Assembly (NCBI RefSeq): GCF_011064845.1
Contig: NZ_CP049015.1
Coordinates: 1,426,001 to 1,490,000, forward strand
Reading direction: 5' to 3'
DNA: 64,000 nt
Source of the DNA: Citrobacter freundii ATCC 8090 = MTCC 1658 = NBRC 12681
Lineage (GTDB): Bacteria > Pseudomonadota > Gammaproteobacteria > Enterobacterales > Enterobacteriaceae
Shown: in pieces, positions 47,059-57,603 of the stretch
Numbering within the stretch: position 1 is the first letter of the stretch
How the letters are laid out: every line of letters begins with the position of its first letter
Made by a program: the position numbers and the translations under genes
The notes under the pieces: model-generated
Database searches by the model: none
Seen by the model: only the letters and a program-made list of their open reading frames with translations
What the model was told of the DNA's origin: nothing

Positions 47059-47487
47059 TTAACGAACAACCAGCACTGGCAAAGTCGCGTGGCGGACAAC
47101 GCTGGAAGCGTTTGAGCCGAGCAGATGGGTGCTGATTGATGGGTTACGCGACCCAATGACAACGACATCTGCATTCAACTCTTCACCCAACTCGTTGACC
47201 ACGTCACGGACGCTGCCAAAGCGGACGTGTTGCTTAATACGGGAAGGATCGATGCTGAAGTGACCGACCATCGTTTGCAGACGGGTTTCCGCTTCGTGTT
47301 GCAGATGCTCTTCAAAACGACGAACGTCAGCGGCAAAGCGGTGCAGGCTTAAGCTCGCTGAGCCTGGCAGCACATGCAGCAGATGGATAACCCCTTTATC
47401 CTGGGCCAGAAATTCTGCATGGCGAATAGCCTTGTCGCTCAGTTCCATTTCGAATACATCAACAGGCATTATGATTGTGTTGTACAT
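47059..47487 (-). CDS. uspG: universal stress protein UspG
   Basis: The 142-residue protein matches UspG (YbdQ, formerly UP12), starting [20 protein letters not shown] and ending LPVLVVR. It has the ATP-binding UspA fold with a G-S-R-N-P-(9)-G-S-type nucleotide loop ([25 protein letters not shown]). It is induced by growth arrest and has been reported to be adenylylated and phosphorylated in E. coli. ATG 47487 is preferred because AAGGAGA lies seven bases upstream; longer in-frame starts lack this. Confidence 0.95.
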   Translation of the reverse strand: MYNTIIMPVDVFEMELSDKAIRHAEFLAQDKGVIHLLHVLPGSASLSLHRFAADVRRFEEHLQHEAETRLQTMVGHFSIDPSRIKQHVRFGSVRDVVNELGEELNADVVVIGSRNPSISTHLLGSNASSVVRHATLPVLVVR

Positions 47488-47670
47488 AAACATTCTCCTT
47501 GTCATTACATGAACACATAACAGCATAGTATTAAAAATGATTCTGTCAGTCACGACACAGATTTATGTTTTGCGAACATGAAAGAAAGCGAGGAGCAGGG
47601 AGATCTAACCGGAAAGAGGATGCGGATGCATCCCCTGTAAGATAAAGCGAGTGGCTTTGATAAGACAGAG

Positions 47671-48081
47671 TTAGCGCAGGTAGTCGCCTGCAGCTTCAGG
47701 CTGGTACTCAAGCTCAATAACTTCGAGGTGCGTTGAGGTCCCGCCTGGCAGTTCCCAGTGAATGGTATCACCAACGCGCAGCCCCAAAAGTGCAGCGCCG
47801 ACAGGTGCCATTACCGAAAGCTGTGTGCTGCTGTCAGTCATAGTGGCCGGATACACCAGGGTACGCACACGGACTTCGCCATCACTCAGATTGCGGAATT
47901 TCACGCGGCTGTTCATGGTCACGACATCGTGCGGCATGGTTTCTGGAGAACACATTTGGGCACGATCCAGCTCGGCGTTAAGGGCGTCGGCAATCGGTAA
48001 ACCAGCAAACGCAGGTTGCTCCAACAGGCGGTCAATGCGTTCCGCATCGAGGTCGTTAATGATGATAGTTGGTCTGGACAT
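47671..48081 (-). CDS. rnk: nucleoside diphosphate kinase regulator Rnk
   Basis: The 136-residue protein matches Rnk. It has an N-terminal short coiled coil and a C-terminal GreA/FKBP-like domain ([24 protein letters not shown]). Rnk binds RNA polymerase near the secondary channel and affects nucleoside diphosphate kinase levels. An attenuator-like hairpin lies in its leader. The E. coli neighbour ybdR, a zinc alcohol dehydrogenase gene between uspG and rnk, is not present; only 183 bases separate the two genes. Confidence 0.95.
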   Translation of the reverse strand: MSRPTIIINDLDAERIDRLLEQPAFAGLPIADALNAELDRAQMCSPETMPHDVVTMNSRVKFRNLSDGEVRVRTLVYPATMTDSSTQLSVMAPVGAALLGLRVGDTIHWELPGGTSTHLEVIELEYQPEAAGDYLR

Positions 48082-48126
48082 TTATTACTCCATGTCGTCG
48101 ATACTGCGGGTGCGCAGGTAAATAAT

Positions 48127-48164
48127 CCCAAAAGAAAACCCTCACCGTCAGGCGGCAAGGGTTT
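48127..48164 (-). promoter_or_regulatory. attenuator-like hairpin in the rnk leader
   Basis: On the minus strand AAACCCT and AGGGTTT (48158-48164 and 48136-48142) with an inner CCG/CGG stem form a hairpin followed by TTTTCTTTT, 46 or more bases before the rnk start. A terminator here would cut off rnk itself. A conserved 'rnk leader' of this kind has been described by comparative genomics as a putative attenuator, from memory. Confidence 0.7.
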
Positions 48165-48356
48165 AGCTTTTATGATGATACTGAGACTTACCCCATGTTT
48201 GAAGTGATTTAGTTCACATTCAGGCAAATCATCAATATTGTCGCGTATGGTGTGATTTTAGCCGAAAAACGTGATCGTTCTCCAATTTGCATTATGCTTT
48301 TTAAGCGCTCGCTGCGGGCGCGTCAAACAACTCAGTGTTCCGCGACAGGAGATCTC

Positions 48357-49187
48357 ATGAGCCAGTACGACAAACTTACCTTGAAAGACGGCAGCTATTT
48401 GCATTTTAAAGACTGGGGAAGTGGACAGCCCATTGTCTTCAGTCATGGTTGGCCGCTGACGGCAGATGCGTTTGAGGATCAGATGTTGTTCCTCGGGTCG
48501 AAAGGATTTCGTGTGATCGCCCATGACAGGCGTGGACATGGGCGTTCGGCCCAACCCTGGGATGGTCACAATATGGATCAGTATGCTGACGATCTGGCTG
48601 AACTTACCGCGCATCTCAATCTTAAAGATGCCGTCCATGTCGGACACTCTACCGGCGGTGGGGAAGTGGCTCGTTATATTGGCCGGCATGGGACGCAGCG
48701 GGTGGCAAAAGCGGTGTTAATTGGCGCGGTGACGCCCATCATGATCAAGACTGACTTTAATCCAAATGGCGTGCCGAAAGAGGTATTCGATGGCATCCGT
48801 GAGGGGGTTGTGAACGATCGCGCCGCCTTTTTCTATGAATTAACCGCTGCATTCTATGGCTACAACCGTCCTGGCGCAAAAGAGTCGAAAGCCGTCAGGG
48901 AAAGTTTTGTTGAACAGGGTTTACAAGGTTCCATCAAAGCGTTGTACGACTGTATCCACGCGTTTTCGGAAACAGATCTGCGTGAGGACCTCAAAAAGAT
49001 GACCATCCCGACGCTGGTGATCCACGGTGATGACGATCAGATTGTCCCGTTTGAAACCTGCGGAAAGGTCGCGGCGGAAATACTACCTGATTCGCAGTTG
49101 AAGGTATATGTCGGCGGCTCGCATGGCATTTGCACCACCCATAAACAACAGATCAACGGTGACCTGCTCAACTTTATTCAGTCGTAA
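48357..49187 (+). CDS. alpha/beta hydrolase, non-heme chloroperoxidase-like
   Basis: The 276-residue protein fits the non-heme haloperoxidase/arylesterase group: catalytic S98 in GHSTGG, D227 in HGDDDQIVP and H256 in GGSHG, with an oxyanion segment [12 protein letters not shown]. Members usually hydrolyse esters and can make peracids. The physiological substrate is unknown. ATG 48357 has ACAGGAG upstream, and a longer in-frame start is not used. It is divergent from rnk and 96 bases upstream of the flavin-reductase-like gene in the same direction. Confidence 0.88.
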   Translation: MSQYDKLTLKDGSYLHFKDWGSGQPIVFSHGWPLTADAFEDQMLFLGSKGFRVIAHDRRGHGRSAQPWDGHNMDQYADDLAELTAHLNLKDAVHVGHSTGGGEVARYIGRHGTQRVAKAVLIGAVTPIMIKTDFNPNGVPKEVFDGIREGVVNDRAAFFYELTAAFYGYNRPGAKESKAVRESFVEQGLQGSIKALYDCIHAFSETDLREDLKKMTIPTLVIHGDDDQIVPFETCGKVAAEILPDSQLKVYVGGSHGICTTHKQQINGDLLNFIQS

Positions 49188-49283
49188 TCGTTGGCAGATT
49201 GTTCTACGCTGATCTTCTTTTTCCAGGGGGATGAGCGAAGCATAATTTGTGCTGCGCTGACGTTAACTTCAACAGGGAACGCT

Positions 49284-49907
49284 ATGTATTTCTATCAACC
49301 GTCACAGGGACACGGCTTACCGCATGACCCGCTAAATGCCATCATTGGACCGCGCCCGATTGGCTGGATTGCGTCGTGTGACGGCAATGGTCGGCACAAT
49401 CTGGCACCATACAGTTTCTTTAACTGTTTTAACTATCATCCGCCGATTATCGGTTTCGCTAGCAGCGGCTGGAAAGACAGCGTGCAGAATATTATCGAAA
49501 CCGGTGAATTTGTCTGGAACCTGACGACTCTTGAGCTGGCCACTGCGATGAACGAAACGTCAGCCAGCTTGCCGCACGGTGAGGACGAGTTTTTTGCCGC
49601 CGGGCTTAGTAAAGCAGATAGCCGGATAGTCAACGTGCCGCGCGTGGCGCAAAGCCCGGTCAATTTTGAGTGTCGCTTATCGCAAAGCCTGCAACTGACT
49701 ACCGCTGATGGCTCACCGGTTGATACCTGGCTGGTATTGGGGGAAGTGGTGGGCATCCACATTGATGAAACACTCCTGGAAGACGGCATCTATCAGACGG
49801 CGAAAGCGAAGCCGGTACTGCGTGCAGGTGGGCCAACGGCGTATTATTCGATCAGTGAAACACACCGTTTTGATTTAGTTCGCCCGGATGCACGAGCAAA
49901 ACGCTGA
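49284..49907 (+). CDS. flavin-reductase-like FMN-binding protein
   Basis: The 207-residue protein fits the flavin reductase-like (FMN-binding split barrel) family related to the DIM6/NTAB group (IIGPRPIGWIASCDGNGRHNLAPYSFFN; ETGEFVWNLTT). These proteins bind FMN, but some are not proven reductases. MYFYQPSQGHG is the likely start, with CAGGGAACGCT upstream. Its pairing with a chloroperoxidase-like hydrolase may be functional, but that is inference. I recall no K-12 counterpart at this place. Confidence 0.85.
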   Translation: MYFYQPSQGHGLPHDPLNAIIGPRPIGWIASCDGNGRHNLAPYSFFNCFNYHPPIIGFASSGWKDSVQNIIETGEFVWNLTTLELATAMNETSASLPHGEDEFFAAGLSKADSRIVNVPRVAQSPVNFECRLSQSLQLTTADGSPVDTWLVLGEVVGIHIDETLLEDGIYQTAKAKPVLRAGGPTAYYSISETHRFDLVRPDARAKR

Positions 49908-49914
49908 GCTTACG

Positions 49915-49941
49915 GACCGACGCCAGCTTGCAGCGTCGGTC
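49915..49941. terminator. hairpin between the flavin-reductase-like gene and rna
   Basis: GACCGACGC (49915-49923) pairs perfectly with GCGTCGGTC (49933-49941) around nine bases, between two convergent genes. The T tracts are weak, but the stem is strong and well placed. Confidence 0.65.
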
Positions 49942-49948
49942 GCAAGTT

Positions 49949-50755
49949 TCAATATCCCACTTTGTCGATAATAAACTGTTTACCGCAGCTACCCGGATGC
50001 GGTTGCGGTAAGAATGACTGTGCAGATAACGTCTGGTTGATGTTGTCGGCTTTCAGGGATAACTGGATCTCAGTGAGATACGCCGGATTGCCGTGGCAGC
50101 TTAGCTTCACAGCTTTGACGTTCTCTTTGCCCCAGCTTTTGGCAACTGCGGCGTCAAATGCGTTACGGCTGACAGTTTTGCCGTAGTTTTCCGCCAGGAA
50201 TTTGCCCACCTCGCTGTTCTTAACCTCATTATTCAGCCGTACCATCGTGCCAAAGTACGCGTCGGGATCAAAACCGAAACACGCGCCATGTTTGGCATAC
50301 TCGTAACGTTCCAGACAGGATCTCCCTCCAGCGCCGGGCATTACGGCGCTGAGTTTTGCTGCGCTTTCCAGCGACAGCCCGGTTTCGGGGGCCGCGCATT
50401 TACGGCTGGCACGTGCTTCAGGCAGGTTGGGAATAGGGCGAGTCGCGCAGCCAAAACGCATCCAGCGGCGGTTGTCGACTCCACGGGCGGCAATGGATTT
50501 AGGCAGGCTGGGCCATAAACCGTGAACGGTCAGGAAATCCGCTTTGTCTGCGCTCTCTTTTTGTAAACGACATTCGTCAGGCTCCTGACGATTACGCTCG
50601 TGTTGGCTCTGACAAAATCCGGTTTGCCAGGAGAGGGCTAGCACGTAGCTGTCAAAATCAGCGTACTGTTTTGCCTGAAGTTCATCGGCCTGAGCTGCAG
50701 AAACCGGCAGCAGGAGTGCTGCCAGCAACGAAGAATAACGCCATGTTGATGTCAT
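49949..50755 (-). CDS. rna: periplasmic ribonuclease I
   Basis: The 268-residue RNase T2-family enzyme has a signal peptide (ending near SAAQA-DE) and both active-site blocks: CAS I in LTVHGLWPS and CAS II in EYAKHGACFG. It degrades RNA without sequence preference in the periplasm, giving 2',3'-cyclic intermediates. Length equals E. coli RNase I. Several cysteines fit the disulfide-rich fold of the family. Confidence 0.96.
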   Translation of the reverse strand: MTSTWRYSSLLAALLLPVSAAQADELQAKQYADFDSYVLALSWQTGFCQSQHERNRQEPDECRLQKESADKADFLTVHGLWPSLPKSIAARGVDNRRWMRFGCATRPIPNLPEARASRKCAAPETGLSLESAAKLSAVMPGAGGRSCLERYEYAKHGACFGFDPDAYFGTMVRLNNEVKNSEVGKFLAENYGKTVSRNAFDAAVAKSWGKENVKAVKLSCHGNPAYLTEIQLSLKADNINQTLSAQSFLPQPHPGSCGKQFIIDKVGY

Positions 50756-50804
50756 GATGATTTCGGATACTTATATAAATTCTGAATATCATCTATTTAA
50801 TCAT

Positions 50805-50836
50805 AAAAAATGCCAGTCAGGTTTAGCTGACTGGCA
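50805..50836 (-). terminator. citT / cit operon terminator
   Basis: TGCCAGTCAG and CTGACTGGCA (50811-50820, 50827-50836) form a perfect 10-pair stem with a six-base loop. On the minus strand it is followed by TTTTTTA. It closes the citrate operon 30 bases beyond the citT stop. Confidence 0.92.
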
Positions 50837-50865
50837 TCATTTTCATCAGGTGTGAACCGAAATGA

Positions 50866-52329
50866 TTAGCTCCACATTGCCAGAATCGGCCAGCCGACCA
50901 GCAGAAGCATAGAGATGTAGATAACGCCGAAGATAGCACCCAGACGCCAGTAGTCTTTGGACTTCACATAACCACATCCGTAGATGATAACGCCAGGGCC
51001 TGTTGCATATGGAGTCAGACAGCCCATGATACCGATGGACAGTACCAGCAGGATACACAGATGTTCCATCGGCACGCCCGGGATACCTTTACCGACAGCC
51101 AGAATAACCGGCAGCATGGTGGCAGTGTGTGCAGAAAGGCTGGCAAACAGGTAGTGAGCAAAGTAGAACACCAGCACCAGAACGATCACGGTCGCGTTAG
51201 GCGAGAAGCCTTCCAGGTGCGTGCTCATGGTGTTGGCGAACCAGTCGATGAAGCCTGAACGGGTTAAACCATTCGCCATAACGACCAGCGTGGCGAGGTT
51301 AACCAGGGTGTTCCATGCGCTGTTATAGCGGGTAATGTCTTTCCACGGTACCACATGCAGCGCCAGCATCAGGGAGACAGCAAGCAAACCCACTGCGGTT
51401 GCATCAATCAGTTTACCACCGAAGACCCACAGGCCCAGGCTGAGCAGAACCAGACCGATCAGCGTTATCTCTTTACGGGTCAGTTTACCCATGCCTTTCA
51501 GTTCATCACCGGCCCATGCGGCAACTTCAGCACTGTGAGTGACTTCTGGTTTGTACAGAACGTATGACAACCACGGAGCAACGATCAGCAAAATAATACC
51601 GACCGGCAGGAAGCTGAGGAACCATTGCAGCCAGCTGATTTGAATACCGGCAATTTTGTTGACGAATTCCAGACCCAGTACGTTTGGCGCAGCGCCGGTC
51701 ACGAACATAGAGGAGCTCAGGCTGGTACTGATTACCATCATCCACATCAGGTATCCGCCGATACGGCGCGCGGAAGGATCGTTCGGGAATGATTTAAACA
51801 GCGGCGGCAGGTTTTTGATAACCGGGAATACGGTACCACCGGTACGCGCGGTGTTAGACGGTGTAAACGGCGCCAGCAGAATGTCGATGATAACAATCGC
51901 ATAGCCCAGCGTCAGGGTGCGTTTACCCATGAATTTCACCAGGAACAGCGCGATACGACGACCCAGACCGGTGACTTCATAACCCAGTGCGAAGATAAAT
52001 GCACCAAACACCAACCACACGGTGGTGCTGGAGAAGCCCGCCAGACCCCATTTCAACGCTTGCTTACCCGCTTTAAATGCCGGGTCGGCCAGTTCTGAAG
52101 CATCAAACAGCAGATAGTTGCTGCCGATAACGCAGATCGTTACGGCGATAAAGCTGATCGCTGTTGCCGGAATTGGCTCGAGGATCATACCGACGATCAT
52201 CGCCACAAACACGGCAAAGTAGTGCCAGGCCTGTGGAGGCATTCCATCAGGGACGGGGATAAGAAACATGACGCCCATTACGACCAATGGGGCCAGTAAC
52301 TTCCATATTTTATCTTTTGCTAAAGACAT
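50866..52329 (-). CDS. citT: citrate:succinate antiporter CitT
   Basis: The 487-residue inner-membrane protein of the DASS/CitT family imports citrate in exchange for succinate during anaerobic citrate fermentation. It has about twelve membrane helices and the family block RTGGTVFPVIKNLPPLF. It ends the citCDEFXG-citT transcript and is followed by a strong terminator. It is 25 bases from citG. Confidence 0.96.
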   Translation of the reverse strand: MSLAKDKIWKLLAPLVVMGVMFLIPVPDGMPPQAWHYFAVFVAMIVGMILEPIPATAISFIAVTICVIGSNYLLFDASELADPAFKAGKQALKWGLAGFSSTTVWLVFGAFIFALGYEVTGLGRRIALFLVKFMGKRTLTLGYAIVIIDILLAPFTPSNTARTGGTVFPVIKNLPPLFKSFPNDPSARRIGGYLMWMMVISTSLSSSMFVTGAAPNVLGLEFVNKIAGIQISWLQWFLSFLPVGIILLIVAPWLSYVLYKPEVTHSAEVAAWAGDELKGMGKLTRKEITLIGLVLLSLGLWVFGGKLIDATAVGLLAVSLMLALHVVPWKDITRYNSAWNTLVNLATLVVMANGLTRSGFIDWFANTMSTHLEGFSPNATVIVLVLVFYFAHYLFASLSAHTATMLPVILAVGKGIPGVPMEHLCILLVLSIGIMGCLTPYATGPGVIIYGCGYVKSKDYWRLGAIFGVIYISMLLLVGWPILAMWS

Positions 52330-52354
52330 GTGTGTGATTCTCCGGAAAGGATCT

Positions 52355-53260
52355 TTAATTGTGATAATGATGAACTTGTGAAATCTGAGCTAAGAACCAG
52401 GTGACGATCAGCAGATCGGCGCAGCCTCCGGGACTGAGGTTGCGTTCAATGCACTGTTGGTCGAACTGGTGTAGGTATTCGAGATCGGCAGGGGTACGAA
52501 TCCCCCCTTGCTGCATCAGGGCAGTGGCCTGCTGCTGTAGCCAACGCAGACCTTCTGCGCCGCCACGTGAAGCCACGTTGGTGTCGCCGTTGATAGACAT
52601 CAGCAGCAATAAAGTGTCGAGTAACGCCAGTTCAGGGTCGCGGCCCTGAGTCAGCAGTGCGCGGTAGTGCGGCAGGGCATGCTGGATGACTAGCGGGTAT
52701 CCAGCTTCGGCTTCGCCCCGTGCGCCGGTTAATCCCAGTTGCTGATAAAGACGTTGGCCTGCCGTGAGTTGTTGATTGTTCTGGCGCAGTTCGCGCTCGG
52801 TCAGACCACGGCAAAATGTTGCTGCCGTAGAGCAAATGGTTTCAGCGGTAACAGTTAGTTGGAGCTGGTGCAGGCGGCCAATGGCGGCGCACAGCAGGCC
52901 CAGAGAAAATATGCTGCCTTTGTGGGTATTCACCCCAGCGGTGGCGCGAAACATATCAGCTTCGCAGGCCATGCCCAGCGGGCGCAGTCCTTTCAATACA
53001 TCCTCAGGCGACAGCTGTGCGCTAAACGCCCCATATTCAATAAAACGTGGCAGCCAGGCCTGAATAGCCTCGGCGCTGCGATGAAAATCTTCCAGCGCCA
53101 TATCTTTATGCGCGCCGTTGTTAATACGATCTACCAGACCGGGTTTGGGTGACAGGTTGACTTCAGTCAGCATGGCGCGCCACGCGAGCGTTGCGTAAGC
53201 ATCAGGCAGATCCAGAGGAAGGACTGCATTATTGGTTGATGTTGCGGGAATCGGCATCAT
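52355..53260 (-). CDS. citG: triphosphoribosyl-dephospho-CoA synthase CitG
   Basis: CitG makes the precursor of the citrate lyase prosthetic group from ATP and dephospho-CoA. The protein matches CitG ([47 protein letters not shown]). Starting at ATG 53260, with GGAGG nine bases upstream, gives 301 residues; ATG 53257 is equally possible. An extension further upstream would lie deeper in citX and is unlikely. It overlaps the 3' end of citX by about 30 bases. Confidence 0.93.
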   Translation of the reverse strand: MMPIPATSTNNAVLPLDLPDAYATLAWRAMLTEVNLSPKPGLVDRINNGAHKDMALEDFHRSAEAIQAWLPRFIEYGAFSAQLSPEDVLKGLRPLGMACEADMFRATAGVNTHKGSIFSLGLLCAAIGRLHQLQLTVTAETICSTAATFCRGLTERELRQNNQQLTAGQRLYQQLGLTGARGEAEAGYPLVIQHALPHYRALLTQGRDPELALLDTLLLLMSINGDTNVASRGGAEGLRWLQQQATALMQQGGIRTPADLEYLHQFDQQCIERNLSPGGCADLLIVTWFLAQISQVHHYHN

Positions 53261-53783
53261 GCAGCAGTGCCTCCATCTGAGTGAGTAAGTCGGAAAGTGC
53301 GTGGGTTTTACCCCGCGCACAGTCGGCAGCACTTTGCTCGCACAGCAGACAGCGGCGGGCAGGGAGTGCGAAATGACGCCGGGACAGAATTTCCCCTTCA
53401 GGGGTCAGGACATCGATGTCCCATAGCCGTCCCAGCGGGTGTGAATGCTCAAGTTCAATCGTGGCGAGCTTGAGGTCGTGGGCCGGAGCCTCAATAGACA
53501 AAAGACCTTCTGGACCGCTGGCAGAAACCAGCGCTGTTTGCTCCCTGACAATCCAGGCTGATTGTTCCGCCAGCGCGAGCAAGGCGGTTACGCCGTGATT
53601 AAAGATGCGACGGGTTAATGCGCTGTCTTTAATCGGACCCGGTGCAACCACGGTGAACGAGACCAGCGGCGCAGAGTGACGTGTCAGCCAGTCCTGTTGT
53701 CTTGCTTGTCTCTCATCGCGGCTGGCGAGCAGCTCGGGAATCGAAACCGCGTGTTGGGTGGCGAGTTCAGGGAGCAGGTGCAT
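53229..53783 (-). CDS. citX: apo-citrate lyase phosphoribosyl-dephospho-CoA transferase CitX
   Basis: CitX attaches the phosphoribosyl-dephospho-CoA group to serine 14 of CitD. The 184-residue protein matches the family ([53 protein letters not shown]). It lies three bases after citF and overlaps citG. Confidence 0.95.
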   Translation of the reverse strand: MHLLPELATQHAVSIPELLASRDERQARQQDWLTRHSAPLVSFTVVAPGPIKDSALTRRIFNHGVTALLALAEQSAWIVREQTALVSASGPEGLLSIEAPAHDLKLATIELEHSHPLGRLWDIDVLTPEGEILSRRHFALPARRCLLCEQSAADCARGKTHALSDLLTQMEALLHDADSRNINQ

Positions 53784-53786
53784 GGC

Positions 53787-55319
53787 TTATTCCTTCACCT
53801 GATGCACAACGTCAATCACTGAACCGTCGCGATAACGCACAACGGCAATCACGCGGTCAGTGAATTCGATAGCGCGTGGCTGACCGGTGAGTTGCTGTGC
53901 ACGTTCGCGCAGCCATCCAATGGACACCACTTTCATACCGGCTTCTTTCAGTCGTTCTGCCAGTTCCGGACGTGCAGGGTTGACGGCGATACCGTGGTCA
54001 GTGACCAGAATGTCAACGCTGGAGCCAGGGGTTACGCAGGTCAGCACGTTATCAACCAGCGTCGGGATGCGTCCGCGAACCAGCGGTGCGACGATGATGG
54101 AAAGCGCTGCGGCCACAGCCGTATCGCAGTGTCCGCCGGATGCGCCTCGCAGTACGCCGTCAGAACCGGTCAGTACGTTCACATTGAAGTTGGTGTCTAC
54201 TTCTAATGCGCTCAGTACCACCACATCCAGACGGTCAACGGATGCGCCTTTTGAACCCCAGTTGGCATACTGGTTTGCACTGATTTCAATGTGGTTTGGG
54301 TTGCGGGCCAAGGACTCAGCCGCGTTACGGTCGAAGCTCTGCACGTCCAGCAGTTTGCGAATCAGGCCTTTTTCATGCAGATCCACGATGGTGGCGGTGA
54401 TGCCGCCCAGCGCGAAGTCAGCACGGATATCGCGGCTGCGCATTTTGTCTTCCAGGAAACGCGTCACGGCCAGAGAAGCGCCGCCGGTGCCTGTCTGCAG
54501 TGAGAAGCCTTCATTGAAGTAGCCGGAGTTAGCAATGACCTCTGCCGCGCTACGGGCGATTAACAGTTCTCGCGGGTTAGTGGTCATGCGGGTCGCATCA
54601 GCACCGATTTTGTCCGCATCGCCGACCTGATCGATCTGCACTATCAGATCTACCTGATCCTGTGTAATGCTGGCCGGGTTATGTGGATAGGTCAGCAGTT
54701 GTTCAGTCAGCAGGACAACCTGTTTCGCGTTTTCGGCGTCTACGCGGGCATAGCCCAGTGAGCCGCAGCATGCTTTACCGGTATAACCGTTGGCGTTACC
54801 AAACTGGTCGCAGGACGGTACGCCGAGGAACGCCACATCAATGCTGAGTTCGCCGCTTTGTACCAAGTGTACACGTCCACCGTGGGAGTGAATCTGTACC
54901 GGTTCGGCCAGCAGGCCACGGGAGATCTCTTCCGCCAGCGGGCCACGCAACCCGGAGGTATAAATACGGCTGACCACGCCCTGACGGATGTGCTCAACCA
55001 GCGGAGCATGGCAATCGCTCAGAGAGCTGGAGGCCAGCGTCAGGTTTTTGAAACCCATACTGGCGATGGCATCCATCACCAGATTAATGGTCAGATCGCC
55101 ACCGCGAAAAGCGTGGTGGAAAGAGATGGTCATGCCATCCTGTAAACCTGAACGACGAATGGCGTCTTCCAGGTTAGCGCACAGCTTTTTGTCGCGCGGT
55201 TTTTGCGCCTGTAGTTCTACTTTTGCGGTGCTCTGATAAGCGGAAAGCTCACTTTCTGCATGACGGCTCCAGGTCGCCACGCGATCCTGGCGTTGAGACT
55301 GTTCGATTTTCTGCGTCAT
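53787..55319 (-). CDS. citF: citrate lyase alpha subunit (acyl carrier transferase) CitF
   Basis: CitF swaps acetyl for citryl on the carrier subunit CitD. The 510-residue protein matches E. coli CitF (MTISFHHAFRGGDLTINLVMDAIASMGF; QTGTGGASLAVTRFLEDKM). It lies nine bases after citE in the cit operon. The complex CitDEF cleaves citrate to oxaloacetate and acetate in the cytoplasm. Confidence 0.97.
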   Translation of the reverse strand: MTQKIEQSQRQDRVATWSRHAESELSAYQSTAKVELQAQKPRDKKLCANLEDAIRRSGLQDGMTISFHHAFRGGDLTINLVMDAIASMGFKNLTLASSSLSDCHAPLVEHIRQGVVSRIYTSGLRGPLAEEISRGLLAEPVQIHSHGGRVHLVQSGELSIDVAFLGVPSCDQFGNANGYTGKACCGSLGYARVDAENAKQVVLLTEQLLTYPHNPASITQDQVDLIVQIDQVGDADKIGADATRMTTNPRELLIARSAAEVIANSGYFNEGFSLQTGTGGASLAVTRFLEDKMRSRDIRADFALGGITATIVDLHEKGLIRKLLDVQSFDRNAAESLARNPNHIEISANQYANWGSKGASVDRLDVVVLSALEVDTNFNVNVLTGSDGVLRGASGGHCDTAVAAALSIIVAPLVRGRIPTLVDNVLTCVTPGSSVDILVTDHGIAVNPARPELAERLKEAGMKVVSIGWLRERAQQLTGQPRAIEFTDRVIAVVRYRDGSVIDVVHQVKE

Positions 55320-55328
55320 TTTTTTGCC

Positions 55329-56237
55329 TTATTCTTCGCGAATGCCGGAAAGTTCTGCACGGGAGATAACCAGAAGGGCGCGCTCGATAACCGGGCTGTC
55401 GACCATTTTGCCGTTCAGGGAAACCACTCCACGACCTTCGCGGGCAGCGGCTTCAGCGGCTTCTACGACCAAACGGGCGTGAGCCAGCTCTTTGCGCGTC
55501 GGGGCGTACAGGTTATGCAGGAGTTCGATCTGGCGCGGGTTGATGAGCGACTTGCCGTCAAAACCCAACTGCTTGATGTGTGCGGCTTCGTGCAGGAAAC
55601 CTGCTTCGTTGTTGGCATCGGAATACACGGTGTCGAACGCCTGAATACCGGCAGAACGTGCAGCCTGCAAAATAGAGCAGCGGGCAAACAGCAGTTCAGT
55701 ACCCTCCGGCGAGCGTTCAGTGCGCAGGTTACGCACATAATCTTCCGCCCCCAGAGCAATACCGATCAGGCGCTCGGAAGCGTGGGCAATTTCTACCGCA
55801 CGGGTAATGCCTAACGGCGACTCAATGGCGGCTAACAGGCCGGTGCTGCCGGGTTCACGGCCACAGGCGTTCTCGATGCGCAGAATTTCACTTTCGATGT
55901 CGATGACATCCTGCGCGGTATCGGTCTTCGGTAAACGTACGATGTCAGCACCGCCGCGTACCACTGCTTCAAGGTCGTTGATGCCCCATTCGGAGTCGAG
56001 GGCGTTTACACGCACGATGGTTTCAACGTCGTGATACAGCGGATGCTGCAGCGCGTGGTACACCATGCGGCGAGCGGTATCTTTTTCACGCAACGCGACG
56101 GAGTCTTCCAGGTCGAACATCAGTGCATCTGCCGGGTAGATGAACGAGTTGCTGACCATGGCGGCATTGGCACCCGGTACGAACAACATGCTGCGGCGAG
56201 TACGGGTTTTACGTTGTTGCAAAGATGCGGAAATCAC
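55329..56237 (-). CDS. citE: citrate lyase beta subunit (citryl-ACP lyase) CitE
   Basis: CitE splits citryl-carrier into oxaloacetate and acetyl-carrier. The 302-residue TIM-barrel protein of the HpcH/HpaI-like group has [30 protein letters not shown] and GAEDYVRNL. The start is GTG 56237: it overlaps the citD stop by four bases and has GGGAGG seven bases upstream. An ATG five codons earlier would place the ribosome site inside the gene. Confidence 0.95.
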   Translation of the reverse strand: MISASLQQRKTRTRRSMLFVPGANAAMVSNSFIYPADALMFDLEDSVALREKDTARRMVYHALQHPLYHDVETIVRVNALDSEWGINDLEAVVRGGADIVRLPKTDTAQDVIDIESEILRIENACGREPGSTGLLAAIESPLGITRAVEIAHASERLIGIALGAEDYVRNLRTERSPEGTELLFARCSILQAARSAGIQAFDTVYSDANNEAGFLHEAAHIKQLGFDGKSLINPRQIELLHNLYAPTRKELAHARLVVEAAEAAAREGRGVVSLNGKMVDSPVIERALLVISRAELSGIREE

Positions 56238-56530
56238 TGGCAATCCTCCCATGGCAGTGCCGGAATACCGCCAGCGCGGGCCAGTAGTGCTTCCAGTCGC
56301 GCACGTAAAATGCAGTCCAGTGCGCCTTTATCATCAACATTTAATTGCACGCCGCGTACGTTGTAGCGGGACAGAACGTCCAGGATGGTGGTCCGGATGG
56401 CATCACCGAACTGTTTTTCGACGCTACTGTTAACCTGCAGGTCAATATCCTGCGAATCGAGTGGGGCGATGCGAATCATCACATCACCGGACTCGAGTGT
56501 GCCTGCGACGGCTGCCTGGTTTATTTTCAT
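56234..56530 (-). CDS. citD: citrate lyase acyl carrier subunit CitD
   Basis: The 98-residue acyl carrier protein bears the phosphoribosyl-dephospho-CoA group on S14 ([14 protein letters not shown]). Length and sequence match E. coli CitD. It overlaps both citC and citE by four bases, consistent with a coupled operon. Confidence 0.96.
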   Translation of the reverse strand: MKINQAAVAGTLESGDVMIRIAPLDSQDIDLQVNSSVEKQFGDAIRTTILDVLSRYNVRGVQLNVDDKGALDCILRARLEALLARAGGIPALPWEDCQ

Positions 56531-57603
56531 TTTTCACCTGTTGCTAATGCGGGGGTATTTTGGCGGACTGCCGCACCCGATGAGGCTCGTTCAACCATGC
56601 TTTGCAGATAGTGCAGCGTGGCGTCAGGGACCAGGGATGCGATAGCCGTGAGATCTTTTTTAACCAGCAGCTTGCGCACCCAGGAGGCGGAAATCGGCAT
56701 CTCCTGGAAGCACAGCCGCTCAATTTCCACCAGTTCAATTGGTGGGGCGGGAAGCGTTGGGGTCTCCAGCCAGTAGCGCATATCGTTGTTGTACTGGGAG
56801 GTGACGGTGCAATACGGCTCGGTACCGACGAAACGATGTGTAACGCCGAGAGCCGGTGCCAGGTACTGGCGGAAGATTTTCAGGTCTATTTCGGTGTAGC
56901 AGTGGTTAATAACGCTCTGCTCTTTGATGAAGTAGCACGGGAACGTGGCGCGGGAAATGATGTATTCCGAACCGCGATGCACGGTTAAACGTGGAATATC
57001 TTTTGTCCCTTTAAGCACCAGATCCAACCGGTCTTCATACGGAAACCGTGAGGTATCCTCTTTGACCAAAAACAGATGCAGCCAGTCACATTGTGCGGCC
57101 GCCTGTTGGATCAGAAAACGATGTCCGTTGGTGAAGGGGTTGGCGTTCATGACGATACAACCAATTTTTTTCCCTTCACGACGCTGTTTTGCCAGAGATT
57201 CAGCGTAACGTTTCAGACGCGTGGTGCTGTTTTCCATCAGCACCATAATGCCGGGAACGCTGGTCAGCGTAGAAAAGCCACACTGTTTAAACAGCGATTC
57301 GTACTCGGTTTTGGTATAGATGAAGAGGTGCGTACAGTGGCGCTCATAGGCGAGGTTGATTAACTCGGTCGCTAGCGTCAACGCTAAGCCTTCGCCCCGT
57401 ACGGATTCGCAGATGGCGACACACTTAATAATATTCCCAGCGATACCGCCGCAGGCAATCAGGCGGTCGTCACGGGTGACGGTGATAAATACTTCGACGG
57501 TGGTGTCAACGCTCAAATCATTCTCTTTCAGAAATTGCGTGATAGCCGCCATCTTTTTATTTTCTGAGCGTTTAACTTGCGTGAATATATTATTACCGAA
57601 CAT
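56527..57603 (-). CDS. citC: citrate lyase ligase CitC
   Basis: CitC acetylates the thiol of the CitD prosthetic group with acetate and ATP, making citrate lyase active. The 358-residue protein has an N-terminal GNAT-like part ([17 protein letters not shown]) and a nucleotidyltransferase domain with the [11 protein letters not shown] motif. It is first in citCDEFXG-citT and diverges from dpiB. Confidence 0.95.
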   Translation of the reverse strand: MFGNNIFTQVKRSENKKMAAITQFLKENDLSVDTTVEVFITVTRDDRLIACGGIAGNIIKCVAICESVRGEGLALTLATELINLAYERHCTHLFIYTKTEYESLFKQCGFSTLTSVPGIMVLMENSTTRLKRYAESLAKQRREGKKIGCIVMNANPFTNGHRFLIQQAAAQCDWLHLFLVKEDTSRFPYEDRLDLVLKGTKDIPRLTVHRGSEYIISRATFPCYFIKEQSVINHCYTEIDLKIFRQYLAPALGVTHRFVGTEPYCTVTSQYNNDMRYWLETPTLPAPPIELVEIERLCFQEMPISASWVRKLLVKKDLTAIASLVPDATLHYLQSMVERASSGAAVRQNTPALATGEK

